NCBI GenBank assembly: GCA_021778935.1
Contig: JAJYBQ010000034.1
Span: 1-13,880, forward strand
Length of the DNA stretch: 13,880 nt
Direction: 5' to 3'
Origin: Pseudomonadota bacterium
GTDB taxonomy: Bacteria; Pseudomonadota; Gammaproteobacteria; Burkholderiales; Burkholderiaceae
The notes under the pieces were generated by a model. It made no database searches. It saw only the letters and a list, made by a program, of their open reading frames with translations, and had not been told where the DNA came from. Positions 1 to 7,486 of the stretch are shown here, piece by piece (the first letter of the stretch is position 1; every line of letters starts with the position of its first letter). The position numbers and the translations under genes are program-made.

Positions 1-2
1 CC

Positions 3-329
3 TCGCCCGCGCGAACGCGGTGGCTGCGGTGCGCCGCGGCGGCGTCCGGCGGATTGGCGCTGCCGGTCCTGGAGATCGGCACGGCGGCCGCCCGGGTTGC
101 GGCGCTGGCCTGTGCGGCGGTCGGCGTTGCCTTGGCAATCCTTGCACGCAACGGCGGGCCGCGCGGCCCGGTGTTTCTGGCTGGCGCGCGGGCACGGGTG
201 ATTGGACCGGCGCGGATCGTCCTGCGCTGCGACGCCGGGACGGTTGCCGTCTGGCGCGATGCGGTTGGCGGTATTGCGTTCCGGAGACTCGCCGCCCAGT
301 TGCGGTGGAATCCCGTACGCGGAAACTAA
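3..329 (+). CDS. C-terminal part of a YgfX-like membrane protein (5' end outside window)
   Basis: The frame is open from the first bases of the window to a TAA stop at 327-329, giving about 108 residues, so the start most likely lies upstream. A TTG at 54 could serve as an internal start but has no clear ribosome binding site. The fragment has an Ala/Leu/Val-rich segment (about residues 31-49, VAALACAAVGVALAILA) that could be a membrane helix. A short beta-rich part follows, ending in VAVWRDAVGGIAFRRLAAQL. That ending resembles the RD...FRRLR...LR ending of YgfX/CptA-type proteins (DUF1434 as I recall). A small gene of this kind commonly sits between fabF and rpoE in betaproteobacteria, which supports the call. 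The family name is an inference from the tail and position; the catalytic or binding role is unknown. The stop lies 37 bases before rpoE. Confidence 0.55.
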   Translation, partial: SPARTRWLRCAAAASGGLALPVLEIGTAAARVAALACAAVGVALAILARNGGPRGPVFLAGARARVIGPARIVLRCDAGTVAVWRDAVGGIAFRRLAAQLRWNPVRGN

Positions 330-350
330 TTTTTCAGATCGTGGTCACAA
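321..350 (+). promoter_or_regulatory. Candidate ECF/sigma-E-type promoter upstream of rpoE
   Basis: GGAAACT at 321-327 resembles the sigma-E -35 element GGAACTT. TCACAA at 345-350 could be the -10 element, with 17 bases between them; the usual spacer is about 16. The -10 ends 16 bases before the rpoE ATG, so the leader would be very short. RpoE-family genes are often autoregulated, so the position makes sense. The -35 matches only partly (GGAA plus CT with one extra A), and the element overlaps the 3' end of the preceding gene. This is a pattern match by eye and remains tentative. Confidence 0.35.
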
Positions 351-366
351 TCCCCAGGCATTTCGA

Positions 367-966
367 ATGAGCGAGCGCGACGCCGATTGGCAACTGGTTC
401 GTCGCGTTCAGCACGGCGACAAGCGTGCGTTCGAGATATTGGTGGCGAAATACCAGCGCAAGATTTCGAGGCTGTTGGCGCGCATGATCCGCGATCCGTC
501 CGACATCGAAGATGTGACCCAGGAAGCCTTCATCAAGGCGTACCGCGCCTTGCCGAACTTCCGCGGCGAAAGCGCCTTCTACACCTGGCTCTACCGGATT
601 GCGATCAATACGGCGAAGAATCATTTCGCCGCTCAGGGGCGCAAGGCTCCCACGGTGGCCGCCGGCGATTTCGAGGATCCCGACGGCGGTGACGAACCGT
701 TCGCGCAGCCCGACGGCGATACCCCCGAATCCGTCTATCAATCCCGCCAGATCGGCCTTGCGGTCAATCGGGCGATCGACCAGCTCCCCGAAGAGTTGCG
801 CACGGCGATCGTGCTGCGCGAACTCGAAGGGTTGAGCTACGACGAAATTGCCGCGGCGATGAACTGCCCGGTCGGGACGGTGCGTTCACGCATCTTCCGC
901 GCCCGGGAGGCGATCGCGCAGGAACTGCGCCCGCTGTTGGACACACCGCAGGACAAACGCTGGTAA
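367..966 (+). CDS. rpoE: RNA polymerase sigma factor RpoE (ECF, envelope stress)
   Basis: Encodes a 199-residue ECF sigma factor that directs RNA polymerase to envelope-stress promoters when released from its membrane anti-sigma factor RseA. Region 2 spans about residues 24-90 and includes DVTQEAFIKAYRALPNFRGE and the WLYRIAINTAKNHF segment used in -10 recognition and melting. A variable acidic linker (about 95-125) leads to region 4 (about 136-186), with LPEELRTAIVLRELEGLSYDEI and the helix-turn-helix end GTVRSRIFRAR that reads the -35. The frame runs open well upstream, but the ATG at 367 gives the usual family length and N-terminus (MSERDADWQLVRRVQHGD). The Shine-Dalgarno sequence before it is weak. 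rseA follows after 28 bases, rseB and mucD after that: the classic sigma-E module. Confidence 0.96.
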   Translation: MSERDADWQLVRRVQHGDKRAFEILVAKYQRKISRLLARMIRDPSDIEDVTQEAFIKAYRALPNFRGESAFYTWLYRIAINTAKNHFAAQGRKAPTVAAGDFEDPDGGDEPFAQPDGDTPESVYQSRQIGLAVNRAIDQLPEELRTAIVLRELEGLSYDEIAAAMNCPVGTVRSRIFRAREAIAQELRPLLDTPQDKRW

Positions 967-994
967 GAAAAAGCAGATCGCAGGGAGACATCAG

Positions 995-1693
995 ATGAAA
1001 GCGCAACCAACTTCCCCCGGGGCGGCGGTGCCCGATACGGAGTTTTTGTCGGCATGGCTCGATGGCGAAGTCGAGCCGGAATCGGGGCATGGCATCGTCC
1101 AGGGCCTGTCCAGCAATGCGGCATGGCGACGGCGGATCGAGGATTGGACGTGGGTGGGGGATGCGTTGCGCTCGGAAGAGGTCGCGGCCTTGCATTCGCC
1201 GCAGCTTTGCACGCGCATCGTGCGCGCGTTGGAAGCGGAGCCTCCGTTGCTGGCACCGCAGGCGCTGGCCGGGTCGGTCGCACCGGCGCACGGGGGTTCA
1301 TCGCGCTGGAGCCATCGTGCGGCGAGTGCCGGGGCGATCGCCGCGGCTGCGGCCGTACTGATGTTCGTTGCGGTTCCCATGTTACGGGACGGCAGCACCA
1401 GCCCGTCTGGAAACGGCGTGCGGTTGGGGGCGCCGACGGTGGCCTTGGCGCCCGCTCCGGTCGCCGCGGTTGCGACGGGAGCAACCCGGAAGCCTGACGT
1501 GGCGCAAACCGTGGCGATGGGCGGTTCGGGCAGCGGTCGTGCGGGCGGGGGCGCCGCCGTGCAGGAGGCGGTCCGGCCGGCATCGTTCGATTCGGGATGG
1601 GGGCCCTATATCGATGCGCATAGCGACTATGCCGGGTATGGCGTCATGCCGGCCGCGGACGTGATCCTGCGTCCCGGGGTTGCCGCGCGTTGA
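995..1693 (+). CDS. rseA: Sigma-E anti-sigma factor RseA (MucA-like)
   Basis: Encodes a 232-residue single-pass inner-membrane protein that holds RpoE inactive until it is cleaved by stress-triggered proteolysis. The cytoplasmic N-terminal domain (about 15-85) carries the family hallmark LSAWLDGEVE. A membrane helix follows at about 108-129 (RAASAGAIAAAAAVLMFVAV). The periplasmic part has a Gly/Ala/Ser-rich, probably disordered stretch (about 150-190) and a conserved-looking end, YIDAHSDYAGYGVMPAADV, similar to the Y..AH.....G.MP tail of MucA/RseA proteins that interacts with RseB. No HxxxCxxC zinc motif is seen, so it is not of the zinc anti-sigma type. GGGAGA at 983-988, seven bases before the ATG, is a good ribosome binding site and fixes the start. 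The identification rests on motifs and position between rpoE and rseB. Confidence 0.9.
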   Translation: MKAQPTSPGAAVPDTEFLSAWLDGEVEPESGHGIVQGLSSNAAWRRRIEDWTWVGDALRSEEVAALHSPQLCTRIVRALEAEPPLLAPQALAGSVAPAHGGSSRWSHRAASAGAIAAAAAVLMFVAVPMLRDGSTSPSGNGVRLGAPTVALAPAPVAAVATGATRKPDVAQTVAMGGSGSGRAGGGAAVQEAVRPASFDSGWGPYIDAHSDYAGYGVMPAADVILRPGVAAR

Positions 1694-2718
1694 CGTCCAC
1701 CGTGTTCCGATTCCGTCCCTGGACGCCGATCGTCCTGGTCGCGCTTGTCGCGTGCGTTTCGACTGCGCGCGCAGCGGGCGCGGGGGCCGAGGCAGCGCCT
1801 GCGGCGCGGTCCCCACGGTCGGACGCCGGCCTGCTCGAGGCGATCGAATCCGCTGCGCGGCATGAGGATTTCGTCGGCACCGTCGTGGTGCAGCGCGGCG
1901 ACGAGGTGGATGCGTCTCGGGTCGTCCATGCCTTCGACGGCAAGCGTTCGCACGAACGGGTGCTCACCCTGGACGGCCAACCGCGCGAGTTCATCCGCAC
2001 CGGCGATACGGTGCGCTGCTTGTATCCCCAGTGGCGGCGGGTCATCATCCGCCGCGAAAATTTGCGCGATTTCCCGGCGTTCGCCCATCCGGGTGCGAAG
2101 AGCATTCTGCGCCACTACACGCTTCGCCGCGTCGGTGCCGACCGGGTAGCGGGGATCGCCTGCGACGTGATCGAACTCGTGCCGCGGGATCGGCTGCGCT
2201 ATGGCTATCGTTTGTGCGTCGACCCGGCGACCGGCCTGTTGTTCAAGGCGCAGACCCTGAATGGGAGCGGCGCCGTGCTCGAGCAGATCGCCTTTACCGA
2301 CGTCCATGTCGGCGGGCCGATCGACCCGGCGCTGCTCAATCCGTCCTGGCCGACGGCCGGATGGACGGTCGAACACGCGCATGCGCGGGCGACGGCGCTG
2401 GGTCAAAAAGGATGGCACGTCACGGCGCCGAGCGGCTTTCACCGTCTGGCGGAGGTGGTGCGGCGCCTGATCGGAGTCGACCCCGCGGGTTCGCGATCCG
2501 CGCTGCAGGCGGTATATTCCGACGGTCTGGCGACGATTTCGGTGTTCATCGAGCCCGGTGCCCCGGTATCGGGTACGCTGCCGACCGAGCAGCGTGGTCC
2601 GGTCGCAGCGGTATCGCGTCAGGTTGACGATGCCCGAGTCACGGTGGTGGGCGATGTCCCGCCCGCCACAGCGGAGTCGGTCGCGGAATCCGTGGTACAC
2701 CGGTCCGTCTCCCACTGA
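1690..2718 (+). CDS. rseB: Sigma-E regulatory protein RseB (MucB family)
   Basis: Encodes a periplasmic protein of about 342 residues that binds the periplasmic tail of RseA and shields it from proteolysis until lipid or outer-membrane stress signals displace it. After the signal sequence come the LolA-like N-terminal lobe (about 45-235; EDFVGTVVVQRGDE, QPREFIRTGDTVRCLYP, CDVIELVPRDRLRYGYRLCVD) and the smaller C-terminal lobe (about 245-340; GWHVTAPSGFHR and YSDGLATISVFIEP). The start is uncertain. A TTG at 1690 overlaps the rseA stop as TTGA and would be translationally coupled; a GTG at 1702, four codons later, is equally possible. Neither has a strong Shine-Dalgarno sequence. With the TTG start, the signal peptide could be cut after ARA at 28, but a lipobox-like LVAC at 19-22 leaves a lipoprotein form possible. 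mucD follows after 33 bases. Confidence 0.9.
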   Translation: MTSTVFRFRPWTPIVLVALVACVSTARAAGAGAEAAPAARSPRSDAGLLEAIESAARHEDFVGTVVVQRGDEVDASRVVHAFDGKRSHERVLTLDGQPREFIRTGDTVRCLYPQWRRVIIRRENLRDFPAFAHPGAKSILRHYTLRRVGADRVAGIACDVIELVPRDRLRYGYRLCVDPATGLLFKAQTLNGSGAVLEQIAFTDVHVGGPIDPALLNPSWPTAGWTVEHAHARATALGQKGWHVTAPSGFHRLAEVVRRLIGVDPAGSRSALQAVYSDGLATISVFIEPGAPVSGTLPTEQRGPVAAVSRQVDDARVTVVGDVPPATAESVAESVVHRSVSH

Positions 2719-2751
2719 TCCTTACGGTTTCTTTCCGGAAAAATCGGATTT

Positions 2752-4218
2752 ATGAAAAGCCTCCTTGTCCGTGGTCTGCTGGCGTTCTTCCTGGTCGGCG
2801 CAATGCCGTTCTCGCATGCGCAGGAACCCCCGGTGTCGGGCCCGCCCGACTTTGCCGACCTGGTCGCAAAGACCGCGCCTGCGGTGGTCAACATCCGGAC
2901 CGCCTCGCGGGTTGCGGTGCCGTCCGGGCCGCAGCAGTCGTTTTCCGTGCCCAACATGGATCCGAACGATCCGTTCTACAACTTTTTTCACCGCTTCATG
3001 CCGCAGCAGCCCGGGGACTCCGGATCGGGTCCGACTGCCGCGCCGGTACCGCGTACCGAGCGCGAAGTGCCGCGGGGGGTCGGGTCGGGATTCCTGATTT
3101 CTCCCGACGGGTACCTGATCACCAATGCGCATGTGGTGGAAGGTGCCGATGAAATCACGGTGACCTTTCCCGATAAGCGGGAGTTCAAGGGCCGACTCAT
3201 CGGATCCGACCCGCGTTCCGATGTAGCCCTGGTCAAGATCGACGGCGGCAAGGATCTGCCGACGCTCAAACTGGGCGATCCGTCCACATTGCGGGTCGGC
3301 GAGTGGGTGATCGCGATCGGATCGCCGTTCGACCTGCAGAACACCGTCACGCACGGGATCGTCAGCGCCATGAACCGCGAGACCGGGGAATTGCTGCCGT
3401 TCATCCAGACCGATGCACCGGTGAACCCCGGAAATTCCGGTGGGCCGCTCATCAATATGCGCGGGGAGGTGGTCGGGATCAATTCCCAGATCTTCACCAC
3501 GTCGGGCTCCTATGCGGGGATTTCCTTCGCCATCCCGATCGATGAGGCGCAGCGGATCGCCAACATCCTGCGCACCAAGGGCAAGGTGGTGCGCGGCCGG
3601 ATCGGGGTGCTGATCGGCGAGGTCGACCCCGATGTGGCATCCGCGATCGGCTTGCCGCGGGCCGAGGGGGCGTCGGTCGCCCAGGTGGAGCCCGATGGGC
3701 CGGCACAGAAGGCCGGCGTCCAGGCGGGCGATGTGATCATCCGGTTCGCCGGAAAGCCGGTTGAGGATTCGGCGAGCCTGCGGCGCATGGTGGCCGATAC
3801 CGCGCCGGGGACGCACACCACCCTGACGGTGTGGCGCAGCGGCGCGGCGAAGGTGCTGGGGGTGGTCGTGGGCGTGATGCCGCAGGAGTCGGGCCAATCC
3901 GGGTCGGCCCCGGCGGGTCCCGCGCCGGTACGGAAGAAGCCGGATGCGCTCGGTTTGGTGGTGGCGGACCTGTCCGCCGATCAGCGCCAGAGTTTGCAGA
4001 TCGCCGGCGGGGTCGTCGTCGAATTGGCATCCGGAGCGGCGGGATCGGCGGGGATCCAGACCGGCGACGTCCTGCTCAATATCGCGAACATGCCGATCCG
4101 CGACCTGGAGCAGTTTCGCAGCCTGGTCGCCAAGCTCCGTTTCACCAAGCCGATTCCCGTCCTGGTGCGCCGGGGCGGACAGTCGAATTGGGTTGTCCTG
4201 AGTCCGTCCGGGAATTAA
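2752..4218 (+). CDS. mucD: Periplasmic serine protease MucD (DegP/HtrA, Do family)
   Basis: Encodes a 488-residue Do-type protease and chaperone that degrades misfolded periplasmic proteins as part of the sigma-E response. The signal peptide MKSLLVRGLLAFFLVGAMPF ends with SHA at residue 23, followed by QEPP. The trypsin-like domain (about 30-275) has all three catalytic residues: His127 in LITNAHVVEGA, Asp157 in DPRSDVALVKID, and Ser229 in NPGNSGGPL. PDZ1 starts near RGRIGV (281) and includes DGPAQKAGVQAGDVI; PDZ2 spans about 398-485, with AGSAGIQTGDVLL. The length is typical. GGAA plus an A run (2737-2743) lies at a plausible distance before the ATG. Many related genomes have a small glutaredoxin or thioredoxin-like gene between mucD and lepA; here there is none. 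degS is not in the window. Confidence 0.95.
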   Translation: MKSLLVRGLLAFFLVGAMPFSHAQEPPVSGPPDFADLVAKTAPAVVNIRTASRVAVPSGPQQSFSVPNMDPNDPFYNFFHRFMPQQPGDSGSGPTAAPVPRTEREVPRGVGSGFLISPDGYLITNAHVVEGADEITVTFPDKREFKGRLIGSDPRSDVALVKIDGGKDLPTLKLGDPSTLRVGEWVIAIGSPFDLQNTVTHGIVSAMNRETGELLPFIQTDAPVNPGNSGGPLINMRGEVVGINSQIFTTSGSYAGISFAIPIDEAQRIANILRTKGKVVRGRIGVLIGEVDPDVASAIGLPRAEGASVAQVEPDGPAQKAGVQAGDVIIRFAGKPVEDSASLRRMVADTAPGTHTTLTVWRSGAAKVLGVVVGVMPQESGQSGSAPAGPAPVRKKPDALGLVVADLSADQRQSLQIAGGVVVELASGAAGSAGIQTGDVLLNIANMPIRDLEQFRSLVAKLRFTKPIPVLVRRGGQSNWVVLSPSGN

Positions 4219-4222
4219 CGGA

Positions 4223-4228
4223 TAGAAT
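4223..4228 (+). promoter_or_regulatory. Candidate -10 element (TAGAAT) for the lepA promoter
   Basis: TAGAAT matches the sigma-70 -10 consensus TATAAT at five of six positions and lies just after the mucD stop, 80 bases before the lepA ATG. The bases 17-19 upstream do not form a good -35 (TTGTCC at 4193-4198 is too far, 24 bases). If real, it would be a weak promoter letting lepA and downstream genes be expressed independently of sigma-E. The evidence is one short motif in the only roomy gap of the cluster. Confidence 0.35.
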
Positions 4229-4271
4229 CGCCGAGCCGCGCACCTTCCGCGCGGTCTCGAACTCCTTGAAC

Positions 4272-4295
4272 CGGCCGGCCCTCAAGGGCCGGCCG
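4272..4295 (+). other. Perfect GC-rich hairpin in the lepA leader
   Basis: CGGCCGGCCC (4272-4281) and GGGCCGGCCG (4286-4295) are exact reverse complements around a TCAA loop, giving a 10-bp stem made only of G and C. After it comes CGTCCTTTCC, with no real U tract, so a simple intrinsic terminator is not convincing. The stem ends 13 bases before the lepA ATG, where a Shine-Dalgarno sequence would be expected and none is evident. It could act as an attenuator, an RNA processing or stabilising element, or a weak terminator between the sigma-E module and lepA. The structure is certain on paper; the role is open. Confidence 0.6.
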
Positions 4296-4308
4296 CGTCC
4301 TTTCCGAA

Positions 4309-6102
4309 ATGCAGCATATCCGCAATTTCTCGATCATCGCCCATATCGACCATGGCAAATCCACCCTGGCCGATCGCCTGATCCTGCGCTGTGGCGGCCT
4401 GGCGGACCGGGAAATCCGGGAGCAGGTCCTGGACTCGATGGATCTCGAGCGCGAGCGTGGCATCACCATCAAGGCGCAGACGGCGGCCCTCACCTACGTC
4501 GCCCGCGACGGACAGCGCTACAACCTCAACCTGATCGATACCCCCGGCCACGTCGACTTTTCCTACGAGGTCAGCCGATCGCTTTCGGCCTGCGAGGGGG
4601 CGTTGCTGGTCGTCGATGCCTCCCAGGGGGTCGAGGCGCAGACGGTGGCCAACTGTTACACCGCGATCGAGTTGGGCGTCGAAGTCCTGCCGGTACTCAA
4701 CAAGATGGATCTGCCCCAGGCCAATCCCGAGCAGGCGCGGGCGGAGATCGAGGATGTGATCGGAATCGATGCGTCCGATGCGGTGCTGGCCAGCGCCAAA
4801 ACCGGCCTGGGCGTCGACGAAATCCTGGAGCGGATCGTCGCGCGTGTGCCACCCCCGCGTGGCAACGTGGAGGCGCCGCTGCAGGCACTGGTCATCGACT
4901 CCTGGTTCGACAATTATGTCGGCGTCGTGATGCTGGTGCGGGTGGTCAACGGGGTCCTGCGGCCCAAGGACAAGATCCTGCTGATGGTCACGGGCGCCGT
5001 GCATCTGTGCGAGCAGGTTGGCGTGTTCACACCAAAGTCGCAGGCGCGGCCCCAGTTGTCCGCCGGGGAGGTGGGGTTCATCATCGCCGGCATCAAGGAC
5101 CTGCGCGATGCGCGCGTGGGCGATACGCTGACGACCGCGCTGCGGCCCGCCGCCGCGCCGCTGCCCGGATTCAAGGAAGTCAAGCCGCAGGTGTTCGCCG
5201 GGTTGTTCCCGGTCGAGGCCAACCAGTACGAGGCGTTGCGCGACGCGCTCACCAAATTGCAACTCAACGATGCGGCGTTGCACTTCGAACCGGAAGTCTC
5301 GCAAGCGCTCGGATTCGGTTTCCGGTGCGGATTCCTTGGGCTTCTGCATATGGACATCGTGCAGGAGCGGCTCGAGCGCGAATACGACATGGACCTCATC
5401 ACCACCGCGCCATCGGTGGTCTATGAGGTCGTATTGCGCGATGGCACGATCCTGATGGTGGAGAACCCCTCGAAGATGCCGGATCCTGCGCGCATCGAGG
5501 AAATCCGCGAACCGATCGTCGCGGTCACCATCTTCGTGCCGCAGGAGTTCGTGGGTGTGGTGATCACGCTATGCGTGGGCAAGCGCGGCGTACAGAAGAA
5601 CATGAGCTACCATGGCCGCCAGGTGCATTTGAACTACGAACTGCCGCTGGCGGAAATCGTCCTCGACTTCTTCGACCGGCTGAAGTCGGTGTCGCGCGGG
5701 TACGCGTCGATGGACTATGAGTTCCTCGAGTATCGCGCCGCCGACGTCGTCAAGGTCGACATGCTCATCAACGGCGATCGGGTCGATGCGTTGTCGGTGA
5801 TCGTGCACCGGTCCAACGCGATGTACCGCGGCCGCGAACTGGCGGCGAAGATGCGCGAACTCATTCCCCGGCAGATGTTCGACGTCGCGATCCAGGCGGC
5901 GATCGGCGCCAACATCATCGCGCGGGAAAACGTCAAGGCGCTGCGCAAGAACGTCCTCGCCAAGTGTTACGGCGGCGACATCACGCGGAAGAAAAAGCTG
6001 CTGGAAAAGCAGAAGGCCGGCAAGAAGCGCATGAAGCAGGTCGGGGCGGTCGAGATTCCGCAGGAGGCGTTCCTGGCCATCCTGCAGGTGGAAGACAAAT
6101 GA
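4309..6102 (+). CDS. lepA: Elongation factor 4 (LepA), ribosome-associated GTPase
   Basis: Encodes a 597-residue translational GTPase that acts on the ribosome; back-translocation under stress and a role in small-subunit biogenesis have both been proposed. The GTPase motifs are intact: G1 AHIDHGKST (11-19), switch region [11 protein letters not shown] (48-58), G3 DTPGH (77-81), G4 NKMD (131-134) and G5 SAK (162-164). Domain II, the EF-G-like domains ([41 protein letters not shown]) and the LepA-specific C-terminal domain ([36 protein letters not shown]) follow. The length equals the family norm. The ATG at 4309 gives the usual N-terminus despite no clear Shine-Dalgarno sequence. The stop overlaps the lepB start as ATGA, the usual lepA-lepB arrangement. 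Confidence 0.98.
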   Translation: MQHIRNFSIIAHIDHGKSTLADRLILRCGGLADREIREQVLDSMDLERERGITIKAQTAALTYVARDGQRYNLNLIDTPGHVDFSYEVSRSLSACEGALLVVDASQGVEAQTVANCYTAIELGVEVLPVLNKMDLPQANPEQARAEIEDVIGIDASDAVLASAKTGLGVDEILERIVARVPPPRGNVEAPLQALVIDSWFDNYVGVVMLVRVVNGVLRPKDKILLMVTGAVHLCEQVGVFTPKSQARPQLSAGEVGFIIAGIKDLRDARVGDTLTTALRPAAAPLPGFKEVKPQVFAGLFPVEANQYEALRDALTKLQLNDAALHFEPEVSQALGFGFRCGFLGLLHMDIVQERLEREYDMDLITTAPSVVYEVVLRDGTILMVENPSKMPDPARIEEIREPIVAVTIFVPQEFVGVVITLCVGKRGVQKNMSYHGRQVHLNYELPLAEIVLDFFDRLKSVSRGYASMDYEFLEYRAADVVKVDMLINGDRVDALSVIVHRSNAMYRGRELAAKMRELIPRQMFDVAIQAAIGANIIARENVKALRKNVLAKCYGGDITRKKKLLEKQKAGKKRMKQVGAVEIPQEAFLAILQVEDK

Positions 6103-7076
6103 TGAGCGGGATCACGGCGGTCATCCTCGCCGGGCTCGGCCTGTACGCGGCCGCGATGGCATCCGGCCGCATGCCGACCGACTTTGCGCTGTTGCTGTTG
6201 CTCTGCACGGTTGTGAGCGGGGTCTACTACGTTGCCGAATTGGCGGTGTTCAAGACGCGGCGCAGCGAGCGTGCGAAGCGGGAATTGGCGGAATTCGACC
6301 GCCGCAACGGTGAGGCCGGCGCGCTTGCCTCCGACCCGGTGGCGCGCGAACGGCGGGCGTTGGCGGAACGCCTCGTAGCCCGGCCGTGGTGGGTGGAGTA
6401 CACCGCAGGGTTCTTTCCGGTCATTGCCGCGGTCTTCCTGCTGCGCTCGTTCCTGTTCGAACCCTTCCGCATCCCGTCGGGGTCGATGATCCCGACCCTG
6501 CGGATCGGCGATCTCATCCTCGTGAATAAGTATCAATACGGGATCCGCATGCCGGTATGGGACCGGACGCTGATTCCCGTTGGACACCCCCGCCGGGGCG
6601 ACGTGGTCGTTTTCCGGTTCCCGCTCAACCCGAACGAGGATTTCATCAAGCGGGTGGTCGGTCTTCCCGGTGACGTCATCGACTACCGTGACCATGTCCT
6701 GCAGATCAACGGCAAGGTCGTTCCCGAGGCGCCGATGGCCCCGTTTTTCGACGCATCGCGGCTGCAGACCTATCGGCAGTATGAAGAGACCCTGGGGACG
6801 GTCCGCCACCGCGTCATCTGGGGCGGCGGTGATGGGATCGCGGCGTATCCTGTTCCGCAGCACAACGACCCCGGCGCGTGCGTCTACAGTACCGACACGG
6901 ACGGTGGGGTTCGCTGCACGGTTCCCCCCAACCACTATTTCGTGATGGGGGACAATCGGGATAATAGCGAGGACAGCCGGTTCTGGGGCTTTGTCCCGGA
7001 TCGCAACCTGGTCGGGCATGCGGTTTTCATATGGATGAATTTCGGCAATGTCAAACGGATCGGTAGGTTCCATTAA
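6099..7076 (+). CDS. lepB: Signal peptidase I (LepB)
   Basis: Encodes a 325-residue inner-membrane protease that removes signal peptides from proteins exported by Sec and Tat, with its active site in the periplasm. Two N-terminal hydrophobic segments (about 4-21 and 28-50) flank a charged region, and a third (about 103-120) leads into the catalytic domain. The catalytic Ser129 is in PSGSMIPTL (box B), the general-base Lys184 in [12 protein letters not shown] (box D), and [16 protein letters not shown] (284-299) is box E. Two ATGs lie in tandem at 6099 and 6102. The first overlaps the lepA stop as ATGA, and AGGTGGAAG just upstream can serve either. The C-terminus overlaps the next gene by 29 bases. 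Its length is close to that of the E. coli enzyme. Confidence 0.97.
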   Translation: MMSGITAVILAGLGLYAAAMASGRMPTDFALLLLLCTVVSGVYYVAELAVFKTRRSERAKRELAEFDRRNGEAGALASDPVARERRALAERLVARPWWVEYTAGFFPVIAAVFLLRSFLFEPFRIPSGSMIPTLRIGDLILVNKYQYGIRMPVWDRTLIPVGHPRRGDVVVFRFPLNPNEDFIKRVVGLPGDVIDYRDHVLQINGKVVPEAPMAPFFDASRLQTYRQYEETLGTVRHRVIWGGGDGIAAYPVPQHNDPGACVYSTDTDGGVRCTVPPNHYFVMGDNRDNSEDSRFWGFVPDRNLVGHAVFIWMNFGNVKRIGRFH

Positions 7077-7464
7077 CAGACCATGGCTGGAGCGGGGAGG
7101 TCTCGCGGCGTCGCAGCGCGGTCTTAGTCTTGTCGGCCTGATCTTTATCGGTCTGATCGTCGTCGTTCTGACCGTGGTCGGAGCGAAGACCGTACCTGCC
7201 GTGGTGGAGTACCTGGCGATCGAAAAGGACGTGCAGCGCGCGGCCGACTCGGGGCAGACCGTAGAGAGCATCCGGGCGGCATTCGATCGCTACGCGACCA
7301 TCGATGACGTTACTTCGATTCACGGGCGGGATCTCGACGTCACGAAGGACGGTGACCAGGTCGTGGTTTCCTACGCATACACCTACACGATCCCGCTGTT
7401 GAGCAACGTGCGGCTGGTGATCGACTTCTCGGGATCGAGTCGCGATCACGCGGCGCACGGGTAG
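7048..7464 (+). CDS. DUF4845 small membrane protein with pilin-like N-terminus
   Basis: Encodes a 138-residue protein matching, from memory, the DUF4845 family that sits between lepB and rnc in many beta- and gammaproteobacteria. Its function is not established. Residues 24-34 ([11 protein letters not shown]) lead into a single hydrophobic helix to about 48, followed by a small soluble domain (49-138) with [23 protein letters not shown] near its end. The short basic leader and the RG-LSLVGL junction look like a type IV prepilin leader, but the usual glutamate at mature position 5 is absent. The ATG at 7048 lies inside lepB (29-base overlap) and is the only ATG in frame before the helix, so translation is probably coupled to lepB. 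The region after the helix faces the periplasm if the N-terminus stays inside. It is unlikely to be a spurious ORF because the position and N-terminal motif are conserved in kind. Confidence 0.85.
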   Translation: MSNGSVGSINRPWLERGGLAASQRGLSLVGLIFIGLIVVVLTVVGAKTVPAVVEYLAIEKDVQRAADSGQTVESIRAAFDRYATIDDVTSIHGRDLDVTKDGDQVVVSYAYTYTIPLLSNVRLVIDFSGSSRDHAAHG

Positions 7465-7486
7465 AGGACCGAATCCGGAACGCGTC

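Noticed and set aside
2732..2741. TTTCCGGAAA palindrome between rseB and mucD
   Set aside because: Only 10 bases with no loop; it overlaps the likely ribosome binding site of mucD and is short enough to be chance.
4272..4300. Intrinsic terminator after mucD
   Set aside because: The stem is excellent but is followed by CGTCCTTTCC rather than a U run, so it is listed as a hairpin of unknown role.
3831..5426. A 531-codon + strand frame overlapping mucD and lepA
   Set aside because: It lies out of frame with two certain genes and its translation is Arg/Gly-rich without motifs.
5967..7271. A 434-codon open frame on the - strand opposite lepB
   Set aside because: It mirrors the lepB and DUF4845 codons, is Arg/Pro/His-rich and has no family motif.
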